Shown: one piece after another, positions 38,399-47,078 of the stretch
How positions within the stretch are numbered: position 1 is the stretch's first letter
Layout of the letters: every line of letters begins with the position of its first letter
DNA from: Brevibacillus reuszeri
Lineage (GTDB): Bacteria; Bacillota; Bacilli; Brevibacillales; Brevibacillaceae
NCBI RefSeq assembly: GCF_002897295.1
Contig: NZ_BEXF01000012.1
Span: 62,001 to 126,000, forward strand
Direction of reading: 5' to 3'
DNA length: 64,000 nucleotides
Translations under genes and position numbers: made by a program
The notes under the pieces: generated by a model
Told to the model about the DNA's origin: nothing
What the model saw: the letters and a program-made list of their open reading frames with translations, nothing else
Databases searched by the model: none

Positions 38399-38417
38399 GT
38401 TACTACAGGTCCCCTTT

Positions 38418-38580
38418 TTTAGTCCGCTAGTTTCAGTATTCGCTTTACATTCACCGCGAATATCGCCATAGCGCCTTGGTTGCCAATGCGAGGGATATAC
38501 CTAAACTCGCTGGACCGCATAAGCAGCCATACGCTTAGAGGCTCCAAGTCAAGCCGCAGCACGGACAGTTGCTAGAGTTC
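38418..38580 (-). pseudogene. Transposase C-terminal remnant (probable)
   Basis: The minus strand reads open for about 50 codons to a TAA near 38418 and ends FRYIPRIGNQGAMAIFAVN plus VKRILKLAD. This is the pattern of the C-terminus of DDE transposases of the IS1182/IS5 type (FR-h-R-G...h-x-x-x-N-h-K-K/R). A stop codon lies just upstream and no N-terminal part or terminal inverted repeats are seen. I treat it as a decayed insertion-sequence fragment; the exact family is uncertain. Confidence 0.5.
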
Positions 38581-38650
38581 GTTTTACTAGGTTATACAAA
38601 TTTCTTGACAGACTCTCTACCTCAGACTACATGGACAGATACAAATAATG

Positions 38651-38692
38651 AAGAAAACCCGTCTCTAATTAAAACAGAGACGGGTTTTCTTC
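38651..38692. terminator. Strong bidirectional hairpin before the M23 gene 3' end
   Basis: GAAGAAAACCCGTCTCT and AGAGACGGGTTTTCTTC are perfect 17-bp arms with an 8-base loop. On the minus strand it would end the M23 peptidase transcript. Confidence 0.9.
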
Positions 38693-38745
38693 ATTAATGA
38701 TTTGTAGTCAAGTCATCGTATTTCTTTTATAAATTACGTGATTGA

Positions 38746-39531
38746 CTATTCCCAAGCTTGTTGTTTCAACTCTTTTTCTTTTTCATCAGAGATGCCAAAT
38801 GCCTTTTTAAAATTGGGTACTGTTTGTTCTTCTAACGGTTGTGAGTTAATCCAATTTAAAAATTCTTCTTCCCCTACATAATTGATGAGTGTATCTTCAA
38901 AAAAGTACTCCTCACTATCAAATTTATGTAGTAATTCATCTTCACTTTCATGATATTCATTTTCATATGATTCACTTATGGACTCATTCGGAGCAAACGT
39001 TGGGCCATCGAAGTAGCGAGGCCAGAAAAATATAGGGTTTATTGTATTTGAATAGGTAATATATTTCCCATCATACTCCCCTTCATTGTTGACATCGACA
39101 TGTAAATGAGGGCCAGTTGTGTCTGTACCAGTATTACCCGATACCGCAATTTCTCCCCCTCTACTTACAGAATCACCTGTAGATACAGATTTGGAATGTA
39201 AATGAAGAAACCTTATAACAAGCTTAGTATTAGTGTCAGGATCTCTATCTTTTGTCTCAATTGCCACATAATTCCCAGCACTTGTCCAATAACCAGCACT
39301 TAGAACTGTCCCCCTTTGAGGGCTATATACTGTTTCTTTATTGACTGCAATGTCTATTCCCTTATGAGTCTTACTATATTTTTTACTTATTGTAGTACCG
39401 TCTGTAACATAATACCAGTTAAAAGCGTTATATGGATTTTCCCCTGCTGCCTGGACCTTTCCAGTACCTGTACCTAATATGGCCGATGCTGCTAAAGCTA
39501 AGCCAAACATACCAACCAAGACTTTTTTCAA
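38746..39531 (-). CDS. Secreted M23-family metallopeptidase
   Basis: 261 aa. Signal peptide to about residue 29 (VQA-AG). The LytM/M23 zinc site is complete: His56-x3-Asp60 in THKGIDIAV and His142-x-His144 in GPHLHVDV. It should cleave peptidoglycan cross-links or another glycine-rich peptide. After the catalytic domain comes an acidic stretch of Glu/Asp residues and a C-terminal helix region not found in standard M23 enzymes. Start TTG. The gene is clearly more A/T-rich than the flanks and is divergent from a lipoprotein gene, suggesting acquisition. Confidence 0.88.
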   Translation of the reverse strand: MKKVLVGMFGLALAASAILGTGTGKVQAAGENPYNAFNWYYVTDGTTISKKYSKTHKGIDIAVNKETVYSPQRGTVLSAGYWTSAGNYVAIETKDRDPDTNTKLVIRFLHLHSKSVSTGDSVSRGGEIAVSGNTGTDTTGPHLHVDVNNEGEYDGKYITYSNTINPIFFWPRYFDGPTFAPNESISESYENEYHESEDELLHKFDSEEYFFEDTLINYVGEEEFLNWINSQPLEEQTVPNFKKAFGISDEKEKELKQQAWE

Positions 39532-39640
39532 ACCCCTAATTCCTTCATTTTATGGTATATTATCACAAAACCGCTTCTATCATATTATTTTATAAAAATA
39601 AACATTTTTTACAATATTACCAAAATAGGAGTGATGGTTA

Positions 39641-40342
39641 ATGAATAAAAAATATCTTATTTCACTTTCCGTCTTGTTAATTGCTGGATGTACGGCTAAT
39701 AACAATCAAGTACCAATGGTTCATACTGGTAACAATGAGGTGTCAATGGTACAAAATAATCCAAATCCAGTTGTAGACTATAGGAAAAAATTTGAAATCC
39801 TTGATCGTTTAGAAAACCACGACACTACCTTAAGTCGCATGATGGAATTACTTTCAATAGAATGGCACCATCTCTTTACACAAAAGGATGAAAATAATCT
39901 TTGGAATACATATTTTTCACTAACATGGAACATCCGTCCTGACGAAAAAGAACAAGTAAAGAGAGAATTATCGACAGTTCATAAAGAGTTCGCAAATTAC
40001 TTGAACATGCAAAAACAAGGTATTCTACCTGCCAAGAATGTCACTGTTAATAATTTATCTGCTGAGAGAAACTCTACTGATGACGGTTACCTTGTAAAGG
40101 CAAGTTATCTCCTCACCTTAAATGACGGAACTACAAAAGAAGTAAAAGTAGAACTTAACGCAGACGACAATATGGAAACATTTAATCCACGCTTTAACAC
40201 TATTGCTACAGGAGAAAATCTTCCTGAGCCAAAAAATGAGCATGAAGAATTGCGTCGTGAATTTATACTTAGAGCCTTAGACTACAACGTAATCAAAAAA
40301 ATGACTTACGATGAAATCTTAGAAATGATAGATATGAAATAA
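39641..40342 (+). CDS. Predicted lipoprotein of unknown function
   Basis: 233 aa. Lipoprotein signal MNKKYLISLSVLLIAGC with lipobox LIAGC (Cys17), then a polar Asn-rich linker and a mixed helical domain. AGGAGT precedes the ATG. A/T-rich like the divergent M23 gene 109 bp away. No family recognised. The pairing with a secreted cell-wall enzyme could mean a modulator or protective partner, but nothing in the sequence proves it. Confidence 0.7.
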   Translation: MNKKYLISLSVLLIAGCTANNNQVPMVHTGNNEVSMVQNNPNPVVDYRKKFEILDRLENHDTTLSRMMELLSIEWHHLFTQKDENNLWNTYFSLTWNIRPDEKEQVKRELSTVHKEFANYLNMQKQGILPAKNVTVNNLSAERNSTDDGYLVKASYLLTLNDGTTKEVKVELNADDNMETFNPRFNTIATGENLPEPKNEHEELRREFILRALDYNVIKKMTYDEILEMIDMK

Positions 40343-40653
40343 AATTGGTTGATCCAGTGTAGCCTTAGTCAGTACAGTATATAAATATAGCCCTCCTAGG
40401 AAGGCTTTCAACTTGTTCTCCCTCTTCTCACTCTTGCTTTGCGTTCGTTCTCTCAGATATCGGTACATGCGGGTTAACAACCCTGCCCACGTCTGCTTTC
40501 ATCTGATCTGATCAGAGCAAATCCTTTTTGTATCAGTTCTGGCAAATACTCGTATCACTCAAACAGTTCCTTCTCCATTGTTTCCTTTTTATTTTTTGGA
40601 TTGTATAAATTAATAAAATTCACTATTATCTATATAAAAATGGAGGAAAAACG
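40343..40653. other. Intergenic region with degraded reading frames
   Basis: No intact gene. The minus strand holds fragments with amino-acid-like runs interrupted by stops (for example YEYLPELIQKGFALIRSDES and, in another frame, LTRMYRYLRERTQSKSEKRE), which look like a decayed ORF. I cannot identify the parent. The promoter of the AbrB remnant should be near 40600-40640. Confidence 0.4.
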
Positions 40654-40903
40654 ATGAAAGCAACCGGGGTTGTTAGAAAAGTCGATGAGCTAGGGCGACT
40701 CGTACTACCAAAGGAGCTACGAGACCTTTTTGATATTAACATCAAGGATCCATTAGAGAATTATGTTGATGATGAAACGTATCATATTGAAGAAGTATGA
40801 ATCCGCATATGTTTTCTGTGGTAATGCCTTAAATACATTACACTTTAAAGGGGAACTGATCTGTTCAACCTATGTTAGTAAAGCAAAAAATGAATCGGAA
40901 TAA
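40654..40903 (+). pseudogene. AbrB/SpoVT-type regulator broken by a frameshift
   Basis: The first frame (40654-40800) reads MKATGVVRKVDELGRLVLPK and on to YVDDETYHIEEV-stop: the AbrB swapped-hairpin DNA-binding domain. Shifting one base restores homology: IILKKYESAYVFCGNALNTL...LICSTYVSKAK, ending at 40903, the expected AbrB C-terminus. One extra base near 40777-40781 explains it. TGGAGG precedes the ATG. The 48-residue product still holds the whole DNA-binding domain, so partial function is possible. Confidence 0.85.
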
Positions 40904-40908
40904 ACAAA

Positions 40909-40949
40909 AGAAGCCCTCTTTCGGATTTTTTTGTCCGAGGAGGGCTTCT
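40909..40949 (-). terminator. Terminator after DUF457-type hydrolase gene
   Basis: AGAAGCCCTC and GAGGGCTTCT with an inner CGGA/TCCG pairing; a T-rich run follows on the minus strand. Confidence 0.8.
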
Positions 40950-40972
40950 ACGTCAACTCCGACAAGCTCGCG

Positions 40973-41407
40973 TCACTGATAACCCGCATAGATGATATAT
41001 CCCAACGCCGCATAAAAAACGATTTGATCTACCGCAGTGTACATCTTTTTGGATAGCGGGATTCCAATCCAGCCAAACCTGAGCGGCCATAGCAGCTGAA
41101 TACGTCCTACGAGCATGTCACTGATCAGATGCGACAGTATTCCCCAGAGTGCAGCCATGGCAGCCGGAGAATCACCTAGCAGCAGGGCAGGAACGAGCAA
41201 AATGACCCATGAATGCGTGATCGTTCGATGACCAAAGCCTTTTTGGACAGCCCTTGATACGGTTCTAACCATGTTCCCAAGCTTGCTTCTAGCTTGATCA
41301 ATATCGGGCAGCAATGCCATTGTAGCGCCAATCACACTGCCCTTCCAGGAAGGGTAGGCATAGTAGCCAGCAATTGCCCCCAACACGAGATGCGTTTTCC
41401 ATAACAT
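40973..41407 (-). CDS. Membrane-bound metal-dependent hydrolase, YdjM/DUF457 type
   Basis: 144 aa from the ATG at 41407. WKTHLVLGAIAGYYA, LLPDIDQARS and HRTITHSW form the family's metal-ligand pattern (His, Asp-x-Asp, His-x-x-x-x-His). About four membrane helices. Members are predicted zinc-dependent hydrolases of the inner membrane; substrates are not known, though some are DNA-damage regulated. A longer reading to 41455 is possible but has no clear ribosome-binding site. Confidence 0.85.
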   Translation of the reverse strand: MLWKTHLVLGAIAGYYAYPSWKGSVIGATMALLPDIDQARSKLGNMVRTVSRAVQKGFGHRTITHSWVILLVPALLLGDSPAAMAALWGILSHLISDMLVGRIQLLWPLRFGWIGIPLSKKMYTAVDQIVFYAALGYIIYAGYQ

Positions 41408-41496
41408 TTGCCTTTCACACCGACTTTCTTCTGTTTGTCTGAGGAGCTTGTACACGGTAGGTGGAACGGCTTAAAATGGCCAGACACGTCCGACTG

Positions 41497-41859
41497 TTAC
41501 GAATCTATTTGTGGCATGAAGCTAGCCGGATCCAGTCCCTCGCCTTCGATGATGATCGCCGTCATTCCGGCTTCACTGCCTGATTCATGCTCTTCGCCTG
41601 TTGTCCAAAAAGCCGCCTGACCAGGTCCGACCCGGACCCTCTTCCGATCTTCACCGCATACCCAGCCCTCACCGTTTACAACGAGAAATAGCTGCGGGCA
41701 TACTGCCGGATGGTACCCAACGACACCCGCTTCCCCTAAATGAATGCACCCGATCTGCACTGAGCCGGGTGTGCGCATGATACGCGAAATCGTAGCATTG
41801 ACTGAATCAAAGCGGTCGATTGTTCTGCCTGCCAGTTGGTCAAAACGGAATAGCTGCAT
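41497..41859 (-). CDS. Cupin-domain protein
   Basis: 120 aa. Cupin signature spread over HPAVCPQLFLVVNGEGWV and GPGQAAFWTTGEEHES, a small beta-barrel, possibly metal-binding. AGGAG precedes the ATG. The gene follows the SgrR-type regulator in the same direction by 84 bp. Enzymatic or sensing role unknown. Confidence 0.85.
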   Translation of the reverse strand: MQLFRFDQLAGRTIDRFDSVNATISRIMRTPGSVQIGCIHLGEAGVVGYHPAVCPQLFLVVNGEGWVCGEDRKRVRVGPGQAAFWTTGEEHESGSEAGMTAIIIEGEGLDPASFMPQIDS

Positions 41860-41943
41860 GATTATTTCTCCTCCGTCACTAAAAGTGTAAGCTCCATCTT
41901 AACGCAAATCATAGGCAATGTAACAGACACTCTCATCCTATCT

Positions 41944-43752
41944 TTACTGCTTGAACCAAATATTTTTGTACTCCACCAGACCCAGCGCATTGAGGGATAC
42001 TCCTGCGAGGGCAGAATGATAGGCAGATTGCTGAAGGGCATGGTACACAAACAGCAAAGCATGCTGCTCACGAAGCAGGTCTTCTACCTCGCGAAGACGC
42101 TCTCGCTGGGCCTCTTTATCCTGCTCCTGCACGAGCAAATCCAGCTGCTCGTCCATCTGCGTCCGAGTAGTGGGGTCCCACATCATCCGCAGGAAACTGG
42201 CATCCGATTTGTACAATTCCACCAACCCCAGTTCCCACTGTTCATCGAATACTTCCCCCGAGAACACCATATCTGCCTGAAGCAGTATTTCCGGCTTTTT
42301 CAATTCTTCGATCGGTACCACAGTGACATCGAGCAGTAATCCGTATTGAGCAAAATGCTTCTGCAGCCATTCTGCATTATTTTCGTTTCCTGCTCCTTCG
42401 TATGTGAACAGCCTGATTCGTTCATCCTTGTCTATACTTTTTTGCAGTACCTCCTGCGCTTTTTGAATATCCATCGGGGCTTCACTAGACAACACAGCTT
42501 TTTCATCAGGCAAAAATCCATGGGCAGGAATGTGGCGATTCCCCCCTAAATCCGCTATCATTTTCTCCCGATCCAGCAGGCGATGGATCGCATGCCGAAC
42601 CTCTTTTTTCTGAAGCGGTCCCGTGCGATTTAAATTAAAGGCAAGATAGGAAGAACCCCTCTCGATACGCTCTAGCCCTTTCCACTTTTCCAGAGGCTCC
42701 AGCGTGTTCCAAAACGTCTGGAAGTGCACCTCTCCCTGACTAGAGAAATAGTCCTCCCGCAGGCTGTTCTGAGGCACTACCCAGATTTCTACCCGATCCA
42801 AATGTGCTCTGCCGAGAAAATAGGTAGGAACAGCTTCCAAAATAAACATTTGCTCGTCGTTTCGGATTAGCCGAAAGGGACCGCTACCGACTGGCAGCCT
42901 GGTGAACTCCGTGCCTTTTTGGGCGACGACCTCGCCAGGAATAATCGACATTCGATCTGATGCCAAAAAGGAGAGCAGCATATGGTTCGGGCGTCTGAGC
43001 TTGATCCCTACTGTCGTTTCTTTAATAGCCACGACTGTCTCCACGTCCGAAAGCATATAGCGATAGGGTGATTTTGTTTTTGGATCAGCTATCCGCTCAA
43101 ACGTCCAGACGACATCATGTGCAGTCAGCTCACGGCCGTGGTGAAACAATACCCCTTTTCGCAAATAAAAAGTCCACTGTGTCCCGCTCTCGTCAGCTTC
43201 CCAGTGATGAGCAAGATGCGGTACAAAAGCTTCTTGCAGCTCATCAAAACGAATGAGTGTATCAAAAATTTGTTTCACCATATGCGATTCTGTCCGTCTG
43301 CCTACAAAAGGCGGGTCCAGAGCCGGTATCGTTCTGTAAAAGGACATCCGCAGCGTATCGCGAGTACGCTTCTCTATCTCCTCTGAACGAAATCCGAACT
43401 GCCCTGAAAGCCACCCAAAAAAGCGTTTTTTGGCCCGAAGCGGTATCTTCGGGTCGGAGAACAGGTGCATCGCTTTATCAAGATCACCCTGTGCGACATG
43501 TGCTTTGGCCATAGACACAATCACCTGCTCCACGCTTCGCAAAAACACGATTCGGGATACGTTTCCTCTGCCCCTGCCAGGCATCCACTCGATCCAGTCC
43601 TGTTCTGCCAGCTGCTTAATGATCATCTTGGCATTACGGATCGTACAGAAAAAAACAGCAGCCAGTTCAGCCAACGTAACCTCTTGTTGCTCATTTTCTT
43701 GTCTCCCTGCAAAATGCTGGCGCAGGTGCAAGTAATGCTGGGCGATCTGCAT
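41944..43752 (-). CDS. SgrR-type regulator: HTH fused to extracellular-solute-binding domain
   Basis: 602 aa from the ATG at 43752 (AGAGGTGA upstream). N-terminal SgrR-like HTH of about 100 residues (LAELAAVFFCTIRNAKMIIKQLAEQDWIEWMPGRGRGN), then a family 5 solute-binding fold (FYLRKGVLFHHGRELTAHDVVWTFERI...SGPFRL) with no signal peptide, so it senses ligand inside the cell. In E. coli SgrR responds to sugar-phosphate stress and sits beside a sugar efflux gene. Here it diverges from an MFS transporter gene, the probable target. Confidence 0.9.
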   Translation of the reverse strand: MQIAQHYLHLRQHFAGRQENEQQEVTLAELAAVFFCTIRNAKMIIKQLAEQDWIEWMPGRGRGNVSRIVFLRSVEQVIVSMAKAHVAQGDLDKAMHLFSDPKIPLRAKKRFFGWLSGQFGFRSEEIEKRTRDTLRMSFYRTIPALDPPFVGRRTESHMVKQIFDTLIRFDELQEAFVPHLAHHWEADESGTQWTFYLRKGVLFHHGRELTAHDVVWTFERIADPKTKSPYRYMLSDVETVVAIKETTVGIKLRRPNHMLLSFLASDRMSIIPGEVVAQKGTEFTRLPVGSGPFRLIRNDEQMFILEAVPTYFLGRAHLDRVEIWVVPQNSLREDYFSSQGEVHFQTFWNTLEPLEKWKGLERIERGSSYLAFNLNRTGPLQKKEVRHAIHRLLDREKMIADLGGNRHIPAHGFLPDEKAVLSSEAPMDIQKAQEVLQKSIDKDERIRLFTYEGAGNENNAEWLQKHFAQYGLLLDVTVVPIEELKKPEILLQADMVFSGEVFDEQWELGLVELYKSDASFLRMMWDPTTRTQMDEQLDLLVQEQDKEAQRERLREVEDLLREQHALLFVYHALQQSAYHSALAGVSLNALGLVEYKNIWFKQ

Positions 43753-43858
43753 GTAAGGGTTCACCTCTTTTTAAAAGGGGAAATCATATATAGATTACTC
43801 TACCCTTTTTCTTCCCCTTTTCCTAGCTACAATAAAGACGAAGAAGGAGGTTTCTTAC

Positions 43859-45097
43859 ATGTCTCTAGCAAAAACGTCCCCTGCGATGGGATCGGGTACA
43901 CCCGCTAACCAGTCCATTTGGCGCAACCGCCCGTTTCTCATCCTCTTTTTCACATCAGCCTTTCTGGCTTGTGGTGCAAAGGTGTATGAATTGGCATTAC
44001 CGCTCATTTTGTACGATATGACGCAATCACCCGTTACGATGACGACGATGAAAAGCATTGAGTTTTTGCCGAATTTGCTTCTTGCCATGTTCATTGGCGT
44101 GCTGGTAGATCGCTTCTCCAAAAAGCGGTGGTCCCAGTGGATGGTCTTTGGACAGATGATGCTATTGTTTATGCTGTATGGATTGACGGAAACGGGTCAT
44201 GCCCAAGTCATCCATTATTACCTTGCAGGATTTCTGCTCATGGCCTTCAACTATGGCTTCAACAATGCACGGGTCAGCATGATCAAGCAAGTCGTTCCGA
44301 CACCCTTGCTCACCTCAGCGAATGCCCGGTTTTCCTTCATGAGCACGTTTATCGAAATCATGGGTCCTGCAATTACCGGATTTATCCTGCTGTTATCCAG
44401 CCTGCACTCCGGACTGCTCATCACCGGAATTGCGTATTTGCTCGCTTGGATCGCCATTTCTCTTTTGGAACGTACCGATGTTTCCATGAAGTCCACAGGC
44501 GGCTTTTGGCAGGAATTCAAAGCTGGCTGGAAAGAGCTGCTTGGAAATCGTCCTCTTTGGCTGATTACGCTGCTTGTGATCTTTCTGAATGCCACATCCG
44601 GCATGTACGATGCGATGATTATTTTCTTTGCCAAGGATCATTTGAAGCTGGATAACTCCGAGCTCGGTCTCGTGCTCTCCGTCGCGGGAGTTGGCGGCCT
44701 GCTCGGCAGTTCTGTGGTAGCGCGGCTGCGCAGACGTTTTCCGATCGGCATAATCATGGGGATGACGATCCTGCTGCTCGGTCTCTCCTATTTTCTAATG
44801 GTGTTTGCTTCTAGCGCGTGGGTGCTTTGTCTGTCTCTGTTTCTCACAGGGCTCATCAGCACGATTGAAAATATCTGTATCTGGACGTTTCGTCAGGAGA
44901 CTACGCCCGCGCATATGATTGGCAGAATCAGCGGGATCACCGGGTCTATTTTCAAGCTGGGGATCGTCTTCTCCATATATGGGTCCGGGTGGATGACAGT
45001 CTGGCTTGGTCCATGGGTCGTGTTTTTGACTGCTGCGTTGGGGAATGTGGTGATTTTTCTTGTGTATCGTCGGCTTTCGTTGTGGAGGCTGGGGTAA
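43859..45097 (+). CDS. MFS transporter
   Basis: 412 aa, about 12 membrane helices; the loop after helix 2 reads IGVLVDRFSKKRW (motif A). AAGGAGG precedes the ATG. Divergent from the SgrR-type regulator, 106 bp apart, and likely controlled by it. The general profile is of the MFS_3/enterobactin-exporter-like group. By the SgrR parallel a sugar or metabolite exporter is possible. Confidence 0.87.
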   Translation: MSLAKTSPAMGSGTPANQSIWRNRPFLILFFTSAFLACGAKVYELALPLILYDMTQSPVTMTTMKSIEFLPNLLLAMFIGVLVDRFSKKRWSQWMVFGQMMLLFMLYGLTETGHAQVIHYYLAGFLLMAFNYGFNNARVSMIKQVVPTPLLTSANARFSFMSTFIEIMGPAITGFILLLSSLHSGLLITGIAYLLAWIAISLLERTDVSMKSTGGFWQEFKAGWKELLGNRPLWLITLLVIFLNATSGMYDAMIIFFAKDHLKLDNSELGLVLSVAGVGGLLGSSVVARLRRRFPIGIIMGMTILLLGLSYFLMVFASSAWVLCLSLFLTGLISTIENICIWTFRQETTPAHMIGRISGITGSIFKLGIVFSIYGSGWMTVWLGPWVVFLTAALGNVVIFLVYRRLSLWRLG

Positions 45098-45107
45098 AAA
45101 GACAAAC

Positions 45108-45146
45108 AAGCCTCAAGCAGCTATTTGCACATGCTGCTCGAGGCTT
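45108..45146. terminator. Bidirectional terminator
   Basis: AAGCCTCAAGCAGC and GCTGCTCGAGGCTT arms between convergent MFS and epimerase genes. Confidence 0.85.
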
Positions 45147-45151
45147 ACTGT

Positions 45152-46171
45152 TTATTTCATAATGCCTAGCTGTGCTAGGATGTCATCCTCTTCGGTATAG
45201 TTGATCATCTGCATGACACCTTCCGGAGGATTCGCCATTTCCCACTCGATGGTTCGCCGCATGGCTTCCCGATCGGTGATCGTTTCCTGATAGCCCAGCT
45301 CTCTTCTGATTTTTCCTGTATCCAGGCAGATGTGCTGACGGTTATTGATCTGTGGTACGAGATGAACCGGCAGATCTGCGGCAGGCGCAATGATGACTTC
45401 GCCCTGCCAATCGATTTGCGCCGCAATTCTCTCGATCCATTGCTTCATCGTCAGGCAATCAGGCTCCGCCACATGATAAATCTGACCTTTGGCCACATCA
45501 TGCGTAGCTGCCAGACGTATGGCTTCTGCTATATCTTCTACATAGCCGCGTGCCCAGCTCCATGAGGCAAAGCCCTCTTCCATGAGGATCGTCTTTCTGC
45601 CATCACGCATCTGCTGTAAATAAGGATATAAGCGATGCTGGTAATCACCTGGTCCGTACACCATCGGCAGACGCACAATCGTACCGGGCAATTGCTTGTG
45701 ACTCAGCACGACCTTTTCAACCAATACTTTGTCATAATCACTTCGGTCTTCACGAACGCCACGCAATGGGTACCGCTTTTGGCAGAGAGGGGAATCTTCT
45801 GTGAGCGGTCCTTCTTCTGCGGGGCCTGCTTCTATTCCATTTACTCGCCCAAAGGCTTGATATACATCACAGATGCTAACTGCTACCACTCGTCCGGTCA
45901 AATCTTGAAATGTCTCCATCAATAAGTGAGCATCTGCTTCTGTATAAGGAAACAAATCGATGACTACATCAGGAGCAAATGAATGGAACGCTTCTCGAAA
46001 CTCCCCCAGCTTGGAACGGTCTCCTTTAATCGAGACCGTTCCTTCTGGCAGAGGGGCTTCACCAGATGAAAGCCCCCGATTAAAAATCGCTAGCTCATGC
46101 CCGGATTCTGCGAGTCTTTTTACTACATGTGGCCCAATAAATCGTGTCCCGCCCAATAAAAGAATCCTCAT
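45152..46171 (-). CDS. NAD-dependent epimerase/dehydratase family protein
   Basis: 339 aa, extended SDR fold. Cofactor motif GGTRFIGPHVV at the N-terminus; the catalytic Tyr-x-x-x-Lys is displaced or atypical (DRSDYDKVLVEK holds Tyr-x-Lys rather than YxxxK), as in atypical SDR reductases related to isoflavone reductase and CSP41. It probably acts on a nucleotide sugar or RNA/sugar-like ligand. It lies 20 bp after clpP in what appears to be one operon. Confidence 0.82.
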   Translation of the reverse strand: MRILLLGGTRFIGPHVVKRLAESGHELAIFNRGLSSGEAPLPEGTVSIKGDRSKLGEFREAFHSFAPDVVIDLFPYTEADAHLLMETFQDLTGRVVAVSICDVYQAFGRVNGIEAGPAEEGPLTEDSPLCQKRYPLRGVREDRSDYDKVLVEKVVLSHKQLPGTIVRLPMVYGPGDYQHRLYPYLQQMRDGRKTILMEEGFASWSWARGYVEDIAEAIRLAATHDVAKGQIYHVAEPDCLTMKQWIERIAAQIDWQGEVIIAPAADLPVHLVPQINNRQHICLDTGKIRRELGYQETITDREAMRRTIEWEMANPPEGVMQMINYTEEDDILAQLGIMK

Positions 46172-46191
46172 CCCTGCCCCTCCCTTTGTCT

Positions 46192-46773
46192 CTACAGCTT
46201 CTCAATCACCTTATCAATCAGCCCGTATTCAAGCGCTTCTGCTGCGGTCAGGAAGTAATCCCGGTCGGCGTCTTTTTCAATTTGCTCGACCGTCTTGCCT
46301 GTACGTTCGGAAATGATCGTATATAGCATGTTTCGGTGCCTCATGATCCGATCGGCGGCAATCTTGATGTCACTCGCTTGCCCCTGGCTTCCGCCCCAAG
46401 GCTGGTGAAGCATGACTTCAGCATTTGGAAGTGCAAACCTTTTGCCCGGCGCTCCGGCTACCAGCAGCATCGCCCCCATCGAAGCAGCCATGCCTGTGCA
46501 TATCGTAGATACATCTGGCGCAACGAATTTCATCGTATCGATGATCGCCATCCCGGCTGTAACAGAGCCTCCCGGGGAATTAATGTACAGGTGAATGTCC
46601 TTTTTTGGATCTTCTGCGGCCAAAAACAGCAGCTGAGCTACAACGGCATTTGCCACCTGATCATCTATGGCACTGCCCAGAAAAATGATGCGATCTTTGA
46701 GCAAGCGAGAGTAAATGTCATAAGAACGCTCCCCATAGCTCGTTTGTTCTACCACTACTGGAATCAGATTCAT
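46192..46773 (-). CDS. clpP: ATP-dependent Clp protease proteolytic subunit ClpP
   Basis: 193 aa. Catalytic triad Ser98 ([10 protein letters not shown]), His123 (MLHQPWGG) and Asp172 (DADRDYF). N-terminal [12 protein letters not shown] aligns with mature ClpP. It forms the 14-mer chamber that degrades proteins unfolded by ClpX/ClpC. The context (ArsR-type regulator and an unknown small protein upstream, epimerase downstream) differs from the housekeeping clpP locus as I know it, so this may be a second, regulated ClpP paralogue. Confidence 0.93.
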   Translation of the reverse strand: MNLIPVVVEQTSYGERSYDIYSRLLKDRIIFLGSAIDDQVANAVVAQLLFLAAEDPKKDIHLYINSPGGSVTAGMAIIDTMKFVAPDVSTICTGMAASMGAMLLVAGAPGKRFALPNAEVMLHQPWGGSQGQASDIKIAADRIMRHRNMLYTIISERTGKTVEQIEKDADRDYFLTAAEALEYGLIDKVIEKL

Positions 46774-46814
46774 GAAAAACCCTCCTTGTTTGTGCCTAAA
46801 ATGAATAGACTAGA

Positions 46815-47078
46815 TTACGCTGCCATACTCATGCGGCTTGCTTGCGGTGAAGAAGCTCTGCCACCCACTCGGCTAAAGCCAGAGGAGACCTGTGTGACCA
46901 CAGCAGGGCTGTCTGCAGGCCCAACTGTCCACGTCTGCACAACAGACTCGCCTTCGCTGGCACCTACCTGGGTGTTTCGGTTCGGAAGTGCAATCACATT
47001 TCCCCGCTGCTGCTCTGGTTTTCTTTCCCAAACGACTACAGGTTTGGACTTGCTTGTTACTGCTGCCTCTGCCTTCAT
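46815..47078 (-). CDS. Small protein of unknown function, coupled to ArsR-type gene
   Basis: 87 aa. Start ATG overlaps the regulator stop (ATGA, 47075-47078), so the two are translationally coupled. Polar, Ser/Val/Ala-rich, without Cys, signal or membrane segment: MKAEAAVTSKSKPVVVWERK, then a repeat-poor tail ending SSPQASRMSMAA. Family not recognised. It precedes clpP by 41 bp. The coupling argues that it is a real gene although no homologue comes to mind. Confidence 0.65.
   Translation of the reverse strand: MKAEAAVTSKSKPVVVWERKPEQQRGNVIALPNRNTQVGASEGESVVQTWTVGPADSPAVVTQVSSGFSRVGGRASSPQASRMSMAA

Noticed and set aside
40381..40600. Possible minus-strand gene with peptide runs such as YEYLPELIQKGFALIRSDES
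   Set aside because: Stops and frame changes break it; no family recognised, so it is kept only as a degraded region.
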